DNA from: Aplectana chamaeleonis
Lineage: Eukaryota > Nematoda > Chromadorea > Rhabditida > Cosmocercidae
DNA: 64,000 nt
Assembly: GCA_029168955.1 (NCBI GenBank)
Contig: JAPDOI010000010.1
Span: forward strand, 2,186,001 to 2,250,000
Direction: 5' to 3'
The position numbers and the translations under genes were made by a program. Position 1 is the first letter of the stretch. Every line of letters starts with the position of its first letter. Shown one piece after another: positions 23,061-35,776 of this stretch. The notes below the pieces were generated by a model. It was not told where the DNA came from, did no database searches, and worked only from the letters and a program-made list of their open reading frames with translations.

Positions 23061-24985
23061 CCATAGAGTTCGATAACAGCGTCTTCAAATCAGGAAAGGC
23101 TGCCGCATATGCTCTTGGCAAAAATTTCTTCATCACACGTACCAAGCGTGGCTTACAAAACAGAGTCACGGTAAGAGAACTAAGCCGTCTGCCGCTGATG
23201 AACGCCACTGAGGCCTTTACTCCTGCTCAGGTGGAGAAGGCTATCAAGGAAATGCGGAACTCGAAGGCTCTCGGACCTGATGGTATCTCAGCAGCCATCT
23301 TGAAGAAGCTTCCCACGGAACTTCTACCGATGATCGCAGATATCATAAACACTTCTTTCCGAACCTGCACTCTACCACAAGCATGGAAGACCGCCAATGT
23401 GATACCCCTGCCTAAGCCAGGCAAATCGCAAAGCACGGTGAAGGGCTATCGCCCTATTAGCCTGTTATCACCGATCGCGAAAGTAGCCGAAAAGCTAATC
23501 GTAAGGGACCTGGCAGAGCAGAATGAGGCACAGCAACATCAACATGGGTTTAGAAAGCTTCACTCCACCACCACTGCCCTTCTGGAGATTGTCAGCTATG
23601 CGGTCGATGGGTTCAATTTCAGAAAGCCTCTTAGAACAGTGGCCGTTGCCCTCGATCTAACCAAAGCATTTGATTCTGTTAACCTAGGACTTTTGTCCGA
23701 GAAACTATTGAAGTCCTCGCTGCAACCGTGGCAGAAGCGTTGGATAGCAGCGTTTACGAAAGGTCGTCGGGCCAAAGTGCTATTCCAGAATCACGTCTCC
23801 GATAGTATACCTGTAGCAGCCGGTGTGCCGCAGGGTGGAGTTTTGTCACCTGCCCTCTTCAGCCTGTATATTGAAGACCTACCCGAGCCTCCTGAAGACA
23901 TAAAAATTGTTGCGTATGCCGACGATATCACCATCATGTGCCGTAATCGTGACATACAGGTAGCCGCAAACAAGATCAGCGACTATCTCGTCGAGCTTAA
24001 AAACTTTCTCGATAGTGTGATGCTCACAGTTTCCGCGGCGAAGTCTTCTGTTTCGGTATTCACATCTGACCCAAAGGAACACAGCGCCCAACCTGTTGTC
24101 AGGTGGGATGGTGACCTCTTGCCTACAGCGCAATTTCCTAAACTGCTGGGCCTCGTTTTGGACCCATCGCTGAAGTTTCACAAAAATGCTGAACAGAAGC
24201 AGGCAATTATCAAGGCAAAGCTTAATGTGTTGAGAGCTCTAGGAGGAACGTCCTGGGGTGGCAGCAGAGAGACAATCTTGACGACATATCGAGCTATTCT
24301 GCAGCCTGCATTGGAGTATGCTGCACCTGTCTGGCAGCACATCGTGTCGGACAGTTCCTGGACTAAGATGCAGCGAATTCAGAATGCTGCACTACGAATA
24401 GCCACTGGATGTGCAAAAAGCTCACCGATTGAGCACCTTCACGCCGAGGCCCGTATCTTGCCAGTGAAAGAGCATTGTCAGCTCCAGGCTCAGCAGATGT
24501 TTATTAATGTCCTTAAGCAACCTAATCATCCGTCGAGAAGACTATTAAATCCCGTGAGAGAGAGATCGATCAGAGTGCCGTTTGCCGATGCTCCGAACAA
24601 AGTGAATGTACAGAGATGGACCGACTCGAATCAAGAACGGCTTCGTCTCTTACGCGCGGAGCACACCCGGTTTGTGAAGGATCATCTCGCCAAAGCGGCC
24701 GTCAACCCTATTCTCGGTGATGTGCCGCCCAGGGTATGTGATACCGAGTCCGAGCTCGGTAGGCGCGCCAGGTGTATCCTCGCTTCGTTGCGCTGCGGAC
24801 ATTCTCCATTGCTTATGTCTTACCTGCACAGGATCGACAGTAGTCAGCCTGACGTGTGCCCGGACTGTGGAAACCAAGGCCACGACACTAAACACCTATT
24901 TGACTGTCCGAAGAAGCCAACAACGCTCACTACAATAGACTTGTGGACGAATCCAGTGCTGGTCGCCCAGTTTCTCAACTTGTGA
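23009..24985 (+). CDS. LINE C: reverse transcriptase with C-terminal zinc knuckle
   Basis: This is a 658-residue open frame; the true protein starts upstream in the frames above, so the ATG here is not a real start. RT motifs in order: SKALGPDGISAAILKKLP; VIPLPKPGK and YRPISLLSP; QHGFRKLHSTTTAL; VALDLTKAFDSV (catalytic Asp); GVPQGGVLSPALFSLYI; and VAYADDITI (catalytic Asp pair). Downstream are the thumb and a CPDCGNQGHDTKHLFDCP knuckle near residue 620, as in Jockey-like proteins. It would copy its own RNA at the nicked target. The frame is complete to the stop at 24,985 and followed by the AAG tail. Confidence 0.9.
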   Translation: MESIEEDIWQVRPSSNSTIEFDNSVFKSGKAAAYALGKNFFITRTKRGLQNRVTVRELSRLPLMNATEAFTPAQVEKAIKEMRNSKALGPDGISAAILKKLPTELLPMIADIINTSFRTCTLPQAWKTANVIPLPKPGKSQSTVKGYRPISLLSPIAKVAEKLIVRDLAEQNEAQQHQHGFRKLHSTTTALLEIVSYAVDGFNFRKPLRTVAVALDLTKAFDSVNLGLLSEKLLKSSLQPWQKRWIAAFTKGRRAKVLFQNHVSDSIPVAAGVPQGGVLSPALFSLYIEDLPEPPEDIKIVAYADDITIMCRNRDIQVAANKISDYLVELKNFLDSVMLTVSAAKSSVSVFTSDPKEHSAQPVVRWDGDLLPTAQFPKLLGLVLDPSLKFHKNAEQKQAIIKAKLNVLRALGGTSWGGSRETILTTYRAILQPALEYAAPVWQHIVSDSSWTKMQRIQNAALRIATGCAKSSPIEHLHAEARILPVKEHCQLQAQQMFINVLKQPNHPSRRLLNPVRERSIRVPFADAPNKVNVQRWTDSNQERLRLLRAEHTRFVKDHLAKAAVNPILGDVPPRVCDTESELGRRARCILASLRCGHSPLLMSYLHRIDSSQPDVCPDCGNQGHDTKHLFDCPKKPTTLTTIDLWTNPVLVAQFLNL

Positions 24986-25022
24986 CGAAACCCCTCTCAG
25001 TGGCTGCAAAGAAGAAGAAGAA

Positions 25023-25038
25023 GAAGAGAGTGTCTGAT
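25023..25038 (+). repeat. 3' target-site duplication of LINE C
   Basis: Identical to 21,558-21,573; joining the flanks restores the ORF1 reading of LINE family 2. Confidence 0.85.
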
Positions 25039-25640
25039 ATAGACACCTTCCATCCTCGTGAATGATCTCAGCCAGTGAGCTCTACGGAGGTTCAGACCAC
25101 TATAGAATGATGCAGGCATAACAATTTTCAATAACCGGGGCCCGGAAGAATTAGGTCGGCTCATCCTAAAAATAGAAGTGGGTTGACATTCGACTCCAAA
25201 AAGACACGACAACAGACCTACTACGGTCGTGTTCTTCAAACGAGTAATCAGTCACAGCAGTAACAGGTGCAGTGGCAATAGCGTTAACGGGACTCTGAAA
25301 CGGCACAACAATTGGTACAGACTGTAGTTTATCCAAAAGATCTCTCAATATCACATTCTCGGCCGTAAGTGAATCCACCTTGGCCTCTAACTCCCTATTC
25401 CTAACAACGAGATAATCCATCTGTAGTTTTGAGCCATACAAATAAAGTAACATATCTCTTAGGTGACTGGGCAGCGACTCATCACCACGGACCATATCCA
25501 CAAAAATATAAACAGGAGCTGGTCCACCAGAGGCTGCTCCATTAGTCATAGCAGCGGCAGCAGCTTTCGACGTGGCACGAATATGAGGATAAAATCGATC
25601 GGCAGAGGGCTTAGATTTAAAAATGGTGAGTTCTGACAAC
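25039..25640 (-). pseudogene. LINE family 2: ORF1 (5' part of the split copy)
   Basis: The minus-strand frame from 25,639 has an Ala-rich start, then a coiled-coil-like stretch (VRNRELEAKVDSLTAENV, about residues 75-100). After a frameshift near 25,200 it reads NSSGPRLLKIVMPASF, RRAHWLRSF and GVYIRHS. The last continues into LPKSERDQLRAQRR at 21,557. This layout, a coiled coil then a basic RRA..LRSF..GVYIR block, is what I expect of an RNA-binding ORF1 protein of nematode LINEs. Inactive because of the frameshift and the LINE C insertion. Confidence 0.65.
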
Positions 25641-26329
25641 TAATTTGGCACTCCCGTGGCCGATTATCCCCAGGTGCCAGATTTCTGGTCATGTAGCCCA
25701 TGATTTCCGAAGAAAAATTAATGTAGTCGGGCTGTGGCGGAGAACGCAGTTAGAAATTCAGCCAGAAGGTCATATTTTTCAAATGCGGTTTTCTACCGGA
25801 CTGAGAACCTGCTCACCCGCCTGAATTTTTACGGCGGTTTCAATGGTGTACTGCTCATCTCTCTGACTGCAGTACATAACTATGTCTAGTTTTGCGTCCA
25901 CTCACTGCAGTCTTCTCATACTGCATGACGCGACCCAATCACGAACAAGTGCGCTATTTATAATTGAGCGTGAAAAGCAATTATTTGAACGCAGAGATCG
26001 TTTTATGCAGTTCCTCCGCATTTTTTCTTTCCGATAAGTGGAATATTTGCGTTTTCAGAGCAATTTTTTACGAATTCATCGAGAAACCTCATTTGCGTTT
26101 GCGAGCATTTGCAATGAAGCTCAAGAGTTCATGAATTCTTCAAAAAAAAAATCAAATCATATCAAGCACATTAGCTCTTTCCGAGTCTTCATACCGTACC
26201 ACTCTATTTAGGACGTCGAGAACATCTTCTTTTTCGTGGTCGAAAATAGTGCATTCTGATAATCACGTTCGAATGTGCCTCTAATATTGAAGGTACTCGG
26301 CCGTTGTTAACGCGACCATACTCATTTTT
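25641..26329. other. no gene recognised
   Basis: AT-rich sequence with poly-A/T runs and no convincing frame. Confidence 0.45.
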
Positions 26330-26604
26330 TCGTGACGCAACGTCTTCTGATTTTGAATGGGAGAAAATCCCCGGGTTGGTGTTCGAAATGTGCTCCGGCA
26401 CGGGAGAATAAGTGGTCGGTAAGTTTTCGATTCCACTCTCACATCTCCACCTGTTTTCTTTGCATTTACAGATGTAGTCATATCGGTGAATACACAGACT
26501 CACTGATCTATCACAGCTGTTTTCGAAAAATTAGTGATACCATTAACAAAATACCGTATGCTAGGACGGGTCCGCAACCTCACCAGGTCCCTTTCCATTG
26601 CTGT
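26330..26604 (+). repeat. truncated copy of the TA-flanked MITE R1
   Basis: From about 26,440 to 26,604 this matches 30,985-31,155: CACCTGTTTTC, CAGATGTA.TCATATC, GACTCAC.GAT and the terminal GGTCCGCAACCTCACCAGG ... CCATTGCTGTA. The opposite terminal repeat is missing, so it is an incomplete copy. The left limit is uncertain. Confidence 0.6.
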
Positions 26605-26610
26605 ATTCTT

Positions 26611-26754
26611 TATGAAACGTCGTAATTCACATCATTCGAGGCGCGAATGGTGCGCGCGATGCCTCAGCCTCCAACTGCCCTCCGCTCTCTCACCGTCTCT
26701 AACCTCCGCTCCGCACCAGCACGCGTAGGAATTATGTGAATTTCGCCGTTTTAT
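26611..26754 (+). repeat. MITE family M1, copy 1
   Basis: Ends pair as inverted repeats: TATGAAACGTCGTAATTCACAT on the left and TGTGAATTTCGCCGTTTTATA on the right. A second copy lies inverted at 33,478-33,613 and shares the interior (GCCTCAG, CGCTCTCTCAC, CTCTAACCTCC, GCACCAGCA). No coding content. Confidence 0.7.
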
Positions 26755-27239
26755 AGCATGTAGACTATATGTGAAATTTGGGCAAGCCGGTACGCTGCTA
26801 CTGTAACTTTATCATAGAAGCCGAATGGTAGTTTTGTGGGAAACGCAAAGGTAGAAATGAAACAACCGTTTCGCTTCCAAGCGACTCGCGGCTTCCTAGC
26901 TATAAAACACCGGCCTTATAGCCTTTTCCGCTCAATTTTCGTATATCGAAGTGAGGCTCATCGGGGCCATCAAATCATGGTATCGCCGTTAAATTTTGCC
27001 GTGACCGACTGTTGAATAACCTCGATTTTCAGCTTTGAATCAATATGGCAAACGCACTCCTCGCGCTTCTAATGAAAGTGGCAATGAAAATGGCCATCGC
27101 CCTTCTCGCGCTCGTCCTGGTGATCCCGTCGGCTGTTTTAATGATCCTGGGCGTACGTTTGGTTGGTTTTTTCGGTTTTTCAAAGTTGTGTTTTGTCGAG
27201 AATAGCGTAGTACATACTCTTTCTCGCTTTGGGCCATTG

Positions 27240-27447
<208 letters not shown>

Positions 27448-27776
27448 GGGTGTGTATACAAGTCTGTTGGTACCTGCTCGTTGGTGCCCTGCTTCTACTG
27501 AACCCAGCAGACGTTTGAGTGTACACAGGGAACGTTCGAGCGATATAGCGTGCACAAATATATCGCGAAAGTATCCCGCACATTGCATAAAGGTGTCGCC
27601 GTCCGGCACACTAAGGCCTCTGGTCCATAACACCTTAGGATCCGTACCTAGGGAGTCATGGAGTCTTTGGCCACAAGCCACAATTTCGCCACCCTGAACT
27701 GTCGATCGCTGTCGAGTGATATCCAAAAACTGCGCTATCCAGACTTCTGAGCTATTTCCATGCACCGTTTGCTGCT

Positions 27777-29585
27777 TTGCAGGAAACCCGCCTCAAGGAT
27801 AGACCCGTCATCAGCGTCGGAGAGTACACCATCTACTGCGGTAACGCTGACGATAGGAGAGTGGGAGGCTGTGCAATAGCTGTAAGGAAGGATTTCAATG
27901 GTATGGTCAAGGAGTTCGGCTCAACGTCGTGTCGGAATGCATTCGTACGACTGCGGGATCACAGAGGATTCAATCTGTGGATAGTGAGTGCTCATGCGCC
28001 CACTGAAACCGCCGAAGACAATTCGAAGGATGCGTTTTATGAGGAACTCAATACGTTGCTGGCCAGGATACCTTGTCAACATGCTGTTGTCGTGGGGATT
28101 GACGCAAATGCGAAGATGGGACTTGATCAGGAATCCGAAGTACTCGGTAAATGGTTCTACCCAGTGGAGCAAACATCGGACAATGGCTACCGCCTTGTCG
28201 ACTTTTGTGAACGCAGTGGTCTGATTATTGCATCGACATTCAAGAGGAATCATCGCCGCCATCAGCTTACGTGGCAGGGACCAACCCGGCTATCTCCAGA
28301 AGAGCAGCGGAAGCGGAAGATGACAACTTTGAAACTACAGCTTGACTATGTCCTGACGAGGAATATTCCAGTATCGGACATTCGAAGATCTAGAGCTGTG
28401 TGGGATGTCGCATTCGATTCGGATCACCGTCCTGTTCTGTTGAACTTCACTGCGAGGATTCATAAGAGGAAGCGAGGGGCTCAGCCTCTCCAGAGGATTG
28501 ACATGACAAGTCTCAGAGATGAAGAGTGCAGAAGGAATTTCCGACAACGCGTTTCTATTCACATCGGAGTACGGACTAAGAAGAAACTTTGCGACGCGGA
28601 TTCTTTTGTCAAGTGCATCCAGGACGCTTCGAAAGAGGCACTCCCGGTTGTACAGCCTAAGAAGAAGTTCGCCTACGTCTCAGAAGAAACAACATCTACC
28701 TACAACAGAGTATGTGCTCTCCGAACTGCAGGAAACTTTGTGGAGGAGAAGCGTCTGAGGAGGAAGTTGCGTCGGCAGCTTCAAAGTGACCGCGAACGAG
28801 AGTGGACGTGTAGAGCTAAGGAGTTCGAGAAGGCTTGGGAGGAGAAGAATCCGAAGAAAGCCTACACGTTGCTGCGACAGTATAGCGGGAAGATGAAGAG
28901 ATGTTCTCCTGTCTTGAACACTACCAATGGAGTTGCAGTTGGTGATGCGACGCTGCCAATATGGAAGGATTACTTCAGTTCACTACTGAATCGTCCAGCG
29001 CCATCAGTACCTGAGCTCCCGCATGTTCAGAGAGCTTATTACGATGTCAGTGAGGAACCGCCGACTGAGTCTGAAGTTTTGGATTGTGTCCGGAAAATGA
29101 AGAATGGAAAGGCAGGTGGAGATGACAACATCACTGCTGAAATGCTGAAAGCTCTTCCTCCGTCTGGGATTCGTGAAATGACCAACACCATCCGTGCCAT
29201 ATGGATGAGCGAAAGGATACCCGATTCGTGGAGACATGCGATCATCGTACCTCTTCACAAGAAGCTATCCGTCACGGATCCTAAGAACTACAGAGGAATC
29301 TCTCTACTTCGTGTCATGTACAAGGTTTTAGAACGTATCATTCTCGAGCGACTTATCAAACATCGTGAAGGAACGACCAGAGATGAGCAAGCCGGTTTTC
29401 GACCTGGAAGATCGACCATCGACCAAGTGTTCGTCGTGAGAAGAGTAATTGAATCGTGGCAGCGGTTTTCGAAGCCATTACAGCTTGCTTTTTGGACTTT
29501 GAAGCCGCGTTCGACTCTCCTCATCGTGATCGATTGCTCAATGCTCTGCGAGCAGATGGAGTCCCGGAAAAGTATGTTCGGTTAA
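27777..29585 (+). CDS. RTE endonuclease and RT N-terminal half
   Basis: The frame begins MQETRL; the Glu is the catalytic one, so the true N-terminus is upstream at 27,658 in another frame. Then [34 protein letters not shown] (Asp/Asn), [22 protein letters not shown] and DSDHRPVLL (Asp-His) complete the endonuclease. The RT begins with [35 protein letters not shown] and [15 protein letters not shown]. The frame is lost near 29,490, where one T appears to be missing from a T run just before the LDFEAAFDS motif. Length and order match RTE proteins. Confidence 0.9.
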   Translation: MQETRLKDRPVISVGEYTIYCGNADDRRVGGCAIAVRKDFNGMVKEFGSTSCRNAFVRLRDHRGFNLWIVSAHAPTETAEDNSKDAFYEELNTLLARIPCQHAVVVGIDANAKMGLDQESEVLGKWFYPVEQTSDNGYRLVDFCERSGLIIASTFKRNHRRHQLTWQGPTRLSPEEQRKRKMTTLKLQLDYVLTRNIPVSDIRRSRAVWDVAFDSDHRPVLLNFTARIHKRKRGAQPLQRIDMTSLRDEECRRNFRQRVSIHIGVRTKKKLCDADSFVKCIQDASKEALPVVQPKKKFAYVSEETTSTYNRVCALRTAGNFVEEKRLRRKLRRQLQSDREREWTCRAKEFEKAWEEKNPKKAYTLLRQYSGKMKRCSPVLNTTNGVAVGDATLPIWKDYFSSLLNRPAPSVPELPHVQRAYYDVSEEPPTESEVLDCVRKMKNGKAGGDDNITAEMLKALPPSGIREMTNTIRAIWMSERIPDSWRHAIIVPLHKKLSVTDPKNYRGISLLRVMYKVLERIILERLIKHREGTTRDEQAGFRPGRSTIDQVFVVRRVIESWQRFSKPLQLAFWTLKPRSTLLIVIDCSMLCEQMESRKSMFG

Positions 29586-29716
29586 TCGAGGACATGAGCA
29601 AAGGAACAACAGCAGCAGTTCGTACACCTGTCGGATTTACGTCAGCTTTCGAGGTGAAAACAAGAGTAAGGCAAAGGAGCCGTTGCAGGACCTTTTCTTT
29701 TCAACTTCGCCGTTGA
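29488..29716 (+). CDS. RTE RT palm segment A-B (frameshifted)
   Basis: Within the frame 29,456-29,716, [17 protein letters not shown] carries the first catalytic Asp and TTAAVRTPVGFTS follows. The frame is lost at about 29,676, where an extra A separates VRQ from the expected GAVAGP motif. Confidence 0.8.
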
Positions 29717-30240
29717 TGACATCATGCGTAGAGTTGCAGAACAGTTTCCTGCGGATGTGATCCTAACACCATCAGGACGCTCCCTTGTCGACCTGGAGTA
29801 CGCCGACGACATCGTGTTATTCGCTGAAAACAACGCAAAACTGCAAAGGATTGTGAACCTCGTTTCGAAGTATGCCGCAGCCTATGGACTTCGTCTTCGT
29901 CCCGACAAATGCAAGCAGATGTGGGTCTCTCAGAGGCCTTCAACTGGAGCTTGTGTGGACGGACAACGTATCGAACTGGTGGACGATTTCTGTTATTTGG
30001 GCTGTTTGCTGAAGAACGATGGTAGTTATGCAGCGGATATTCGACAACGATGTGCGAAAGCTACGTCTGCATTCAATTCTCTAACCAAGTGTTTGTGGTC
30101 TACCACCATCGCGAAGGAAGTCAAGTTGCGCGTCTACCTATCCGCTATTCGCCCTATCATGATGTACGGATCGGAGACGTGGGCAGCACCGAAAACGCAG
30201 ATGGAAAGGTTGGATTGCACGGAGAAGAAGCTTTTAGGCG
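29676..30240 (+). CDS. RTE RT palm segment C and thumb
   Basis: In the frame containing 29,724-30,320, LEYADDIVLFAE holds the catalytic YADD, followed by YGLRLRPDKCKQM, YLGCLLKNDGSY, TKCLWSTTI and AIRPIMMYGSETW, the usual order of RTE proteins. The frame is lost at about 30,238, at the codons for KKLL, by loss of one A after TTT. Confidence 0.85.
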
Positions 30241-30679
30241 TTTGCTTGGATATTTCTGGCCGCGTGTATGCCATAACGAAGACCTTTACAAGGAAATCGA
30301 CGCAGTACATCAACGCTTGACACGAGGGAGGTGCCAGCATCTCCTAACGCCATCTCAAGCAGCAATGGAAAGTCGACTTCGACTGCTCGGGCATATACTA
30401 AGAAGAACGCCGGATCGTCTCGTACAACACGCTTTAAAAATGCTTCCAAATCCTGTCTGGAAACGGCCACCTGGGCGTAGGCGAAAGTTCTGGACGGATG
30501 TGGTTAAAGAGGATTTAAAGTCACTCGGCATCGAAAGACAGTTCAGGCGCGATGTTTCGTTTCGCAGGAAATGGAATAGTGACAGCTGGATGGAATGTGT
30601 TCAAATTGTGGCTGAAGACCGTGAAAAATGGACACGGCTGACTACTAGGACGGCACACCTCGGTGAAGATGCGGAATGA
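30230..30679 (+). CDS. RTE C-terminal region
   Basis: In the frame 30,050-30,679, [40 protein letters not shown] and [11 protein letters not shown] form the conserved RTE C-terminus. It stops at 30,679, and about 40 bp later the (TA)n tract begins. Confidence 0.85.
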   Translation, partial: AFRRLLGYFWPRVCHNEDLYKEIDAVHQRLTRGRCQHLLTPSQAAMESRLRLLGHILRRTPDRLVQHALKMLPNPVWKRPPGRRRKFWTDVVKEDLKSLGIERQFRRDVSFRRKWNSDSWMECVQIVAEDREKWTRLTTRTAHLGEDAE

Positions 30680-30720
30680 CCGCGTCAGGCGAAAGCCAAC
30701 CGATTAAGTCAAAAGTAAGT

Positions 30721-31907
<1,187 letters not shown>

Positions 31908-33244
31908 ATTGTTGCGATTCGGCAGACCGAGCAGCCAGAATCTGGAACTTGTGTTTACGTTACCGCGATTCTTTCAATCGCCGAAAAAGAACCGGCTTTA
32001 TTCCATTTCAGATGATATGCCATCTGGGCAGACCCCTCATACTGTTACCGTGTTCGCTCACGGCCATCTGGTAGAGTCGGTGCAGCCAGGAGATCGTGTT
32101 ACACTCATTGGAAGATTCCGCGTACAGGCCACCAAGGTTTCTCTTCTATTTTTCTTTTCTTTTGTACATCTTTAGAAAGGTTTCTGGAGCCACTATTCAG
32201 TGTTGAAAGGTTTCTGGGGGTACTGTTTTGTGAGCCTTTTGGCGCGGAAGGAGCTCGTGCGATTTGGGCGTCTCGGTATTCCCTAAGTCGCACTTCTCAC
32301 AAGTCGCTTGGACAGAGAGGTGCCTTGATCCTGTGCCGGTGGAGGAATGTATTTCGGACCACAAGTTTGTTTAGAGAAATCCTCTTTTCGTTTAGGTCAA
32401 CCCACGACAGAGGAATTTAATGGCTGTTTATCGCACTAACATCGACGCCCTACACTTCAGGAAGACTGACTCGTCTCGTTTGCATCAGGATAACGGGTTA
32501 GTCAGCTTGCCCCTCTCGGACACTCGTAGTTGTGTTCCGCCAGACCGCTGCCGTATAAAGGCCGAATTCGTTAACACGAGACGTTGGCCGTTTTTTCCGG
32601 GCCACCGCTCCTCGGCGCTTTCTTTAACGCCTGTTTTCTCTGAAACACCTTCTTTTCCACCCGAAAGACCTGGCAGTTGCCCCGATACAAGGACAAACAA
32701 CAGCGGTTTGCCGGAACAGAAAAACTAGTGTCTGAGCTGTTCAAGTTGTGTATTTTTGTTAGTCTATTCAAATAATAGCTTTGCAGTGAATCGCTAACCG
32801 ATGAGCGTATTGAACAGATTCGTTATTTGTCGAAGTGAGCTGATATTATGGATGCTCTGAGTCATGCTATCGGTGAGATTAGCTAGCATTGATAAACATA
32901 GATTTACGAATGTCTAGCAAGTGAAGGATACCTGAAAAAAAAGTTTTTTTTGAATGAAACATGCATTGCTAATCCCACTTTTTGAGGTAATATTCGAATT
33001 TGTGCCGTGGGTACCAAAATATACTCTGAGCGGAATTGTAAGCGTTCGCTAGTAGGTTGCTTTGGCATTATATCTGCGTTAATCTTCCGCAAACTCAGAA
33101 TGGACCTCGTTTTTGTGATCAAAGCCCAAATAACCCCATTGGCTCAGATATGGCGGAAAAAATGGGGCTTTTGGTGGTCCTAAATGCACAGAGCCCATTC
33201 ATCCATGCCCATGAGGCTCCATAGGTCTGAACTGATTCGCTTAA

Positions 33245-33814
33245 AGGCCGCATACACGCTCGTAAACGTGTTTGAGATGACTGCGGAGATAGAATCGTGT
33301 GGCTGAGAACATAACGCCTACGCATTTTAAAGTCATAAACGACCCACAATGCCGTTACACGAGTTGGCCCCACCCTGTATTTGCGTCTTCCTCCATAATA
33401 GTGGTGCTGGGCCATTTCCACCTTCGTCGTCGTTTGTGGGTGGTAAAAAAAGTACAATAATTAAACCACATAAAGGCTATAAAACGGCGAAATTAAGTTG
33501 GTTCCTACGCATGCTGGTGCGGAGAGGAGGTTAGAGGCAGTGAGAGAGCGGATGGGGAACGGAGACTGAGGCATCGCTCGCGCCTTGAATGATGTGAATT
33601 ACGACGTTTTATAGAGGGTACATCGACGACAGTGGGAATGGCCCAGCACCCCTGCTTTGGAGGTTGCAAATAAAGATGCAGGGCCAACTTCTCACTCGTG
33701 TAGCGGGATTGAGGGTCGTTTTTGGCGCTTCAAATGCGTAGGCGTTGTGTTCTGAGCCATACTATTCCGTTTCCATAGTTGTCTCAAACACATTTACGAG
33801 CGAGTATGTTGCAT
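33245..33814. repeat. foldback element in an MCM4 intron, candidate TTAA target
   Basis: Arms of about 200 bp (33,245-33,445 and 33,614-33,814) are inverted copies: CGCTCGTAAACGTGTTTGAG pairs with CTCAAACACATTTACGAGCG, and GTGCTGGGCCATT pairs with AATGGCCCAGCAC. TTAA flanks both ends (33,241-33,244 and 33,815-33,818), which would suit a piggyBac-like target, though the outermost bases of the repeats pair only loosely. The centre is MITE M1. Confidence 0.7.
33478..33613 (-). repeat. MITE family M1, copy 2
   Basis: Inverted relative of 26,611-26,754, starting TATAAAACGGCG and ending CGTTTTATA. It forms the loop of the larger foldback. Confidence 0.7.
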
Positions 33815-34405
33815 TTAAGATAAATTTGGTGCTATCAACACGAATATGACTTTGTTTTCAGTTTTTTTTTGAAGATAACACTTGGTTACGGCTTGTATAA
33901 TGTCATGGTAACCTAGCGAGAAACGCTTGTAACTCCGTTCAGAGAAACGTTTCGCACATATGGAATGGAGGGAGATTTTGAATTATGCTTTAAAAAGTAG
34001 CCGTAGGCTAGGAATGTGTATTTCATTTGAAATGGTCTTTTTGTCCGAGTATCATTCACTTATATGCTAGACAAAGTGTTCCACCGATTGATTAAACTTC
34101 TTAGCACCTTCTATATATAAACTCAATGATGTCAAGAAAGGCATTTTGTGCCTTCTGTTTGGAGGTACGACGAAGGATGACGAAAATACCCACAAAACTA
34201 AGGTGAGAAGTGAGGTATGCTGGTGGTTTTCTTATCTGCCAATGTCACATGTACGGCGAAAAGTTGGAGTTTTTCAGATCAACATTCTTCTGTGTGGAGA
34301 CCCAGGTACGTCTAAGTCGCAGCTCTTGCAGTATGCGTATCGTCTTCTTCCGAGAAGTCAATATACCAGTGGAAAGGTAGGTTTTCCTTTTTCCGTCTAC
34401 TGTAA

Positions 34406-34564
<159 letters not shown>

Positions 34565-35221
34565 TGAATGAATCGACGAGCAGTGTACTCCATGAGGTGT
34601 GCCAGTTGAATTAGAACTGGGATAAAATCCAATCTGTAAATCTCTTTCTTATCTTACCTATGTAGATCAAAAGTTCAGGTTATGGAGCAGCAGACTTTGT
34701 CAATCGCGAAGGCTGGAATTATTTGTCAGCTGAACGCCAGGGCTTCAATTCTTGCCGCTGCCAATCCTGTAGATTCGAAGTGGAATCGCGATAAGACAAT
34801 CGTGGATAATTTTCAGCTTCCCCACACTCTGCTTTCTAGGTAACCAACGTATTTCCTTTTTCCTTCAAGTTCGGAAATGCTAGGACAAGATCAAAGCAGA
34901 TTTTTTTGCGTAGAATCTATCCTTTTCCGGGCCTGCAGCTTTCAGAAAACTTTATTTTCTGGACTTACATGCATTGGAGCTTACCTTTTGCCAGCAGTTT
35001 TTTCTCATCAAACGCTCCTTGAAAGCCGATTTGTAGGTTTGACCTGATCTTCTTGCTGGTGGATCCTCAGGATGAGGCATATGACAGACGTCTGGCCAAC
35101 CATTTGGTTTCGCTGTACTACAAGGATAAGTCTGAAACCCAAGCGGAGCAGTAGGATATGGCTTTGTTGAGGGACTATATTGGTAGGTTCGGCCATGTGT
35201 GATCCAGTGGGGGTTCTATAA

Positions 35222-35776
35222 TTTCCAACTTGTTTAGCTTTCTGCCAACGAAGAGCGAGACTTCGAATACCGTAGTCGTAGAATGAGTGCTGCTTCGATG
35301 CAAAAAAAGCGTCCAACTCGGTCCTCAAGTGCTCTTCGGTCTTGAGCTGCTTTTCCCTCAACCAGAATCCGAGGCTTCTGAATAAATGGTAGTCCGATGG
35401 AGCAATATCTGGACTGTAGGCTGGATGAGGGAGAGTTTCCAACTGCAGCTCCTTCAATTTTTCTTGAGTTTTTTTCGCTATGTGTGGGCGCAGTTGTCCC
35501 AGAGCAGTAGGATCTGGTCACGTTTTCGTTCATTTTTCTCCGCGTTGGTGACCATTTCCTCTAGTTCTTGGCAGACGTAGTCAGCATCTATAGTCTTTCC
35601 TGGCGGAAGTAATTTCCAGAACACAACTCCATCAGTGGACTAAAAAACGGTCAGTAGACTCTTTTTTCCGTGGATATCCCGACGTTGCACAGAATCTGGC
35701 GACTCAAAGGGCTTAACCCAATGCACAGACAGGTCAGGCTTGTTATAGTAGCACCACTTCTCATCACATGTAATCG
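35222..35776 (-). pseudogene. mariner transposase fragment (catalytic part, both ends missing)
   Basis: The minus strand reads TCDEKWCYYNKPD (first catalytic Asp), VQRRDIHGKK, GKTIDADYVCQEL, LLLWDN (second Asp), then, after a frameshift, LPHPAYSPDIAPSDYHLF (third Asp, D34D type) and RSLALRWQKAK. A stop interrupts LLTVF*STDG. It is the same family as the outer mariner of the array units but lacks both TIRs. Its 5' end coincides with the left edge of the tandem array, and its 3' end lies 40 bp past the last MCM4 exon. Confidence 0.85.

Larger units (their letters stand above)
21574..25026 (+). mobile_element. near-full-length 2A/PHD-type LINE (copy C)
   Basis: It is a 3.45 kb element with a 5' end shared with LINE copy B, a 3' (AAG)n tail and a 13-16 bp target duplication. 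It carries, in order: 2A-like motif, PHD finger, APE-type endonuclease, reverse transcriptase and C-terminal zinc knuckle. It landed in ORF1 of LINE family 2 between the codons of IRHS, in opposite orientation. The coding region is broken by a TGA at 22,386, frameshifts near 22,415 and 22,800, and one near 23,010-23,060; the long RT frame is intact. So it is a fairly young but probably inactive insertion. Confidence 0.9.

Noticed and set aside
24650..24895. Antisense frames across the LINE and RTE coding regions (also 23,879-24,181 and 28,335-28,562)
   Set aside because: Shadow frames of well-supported genes on the other strand.
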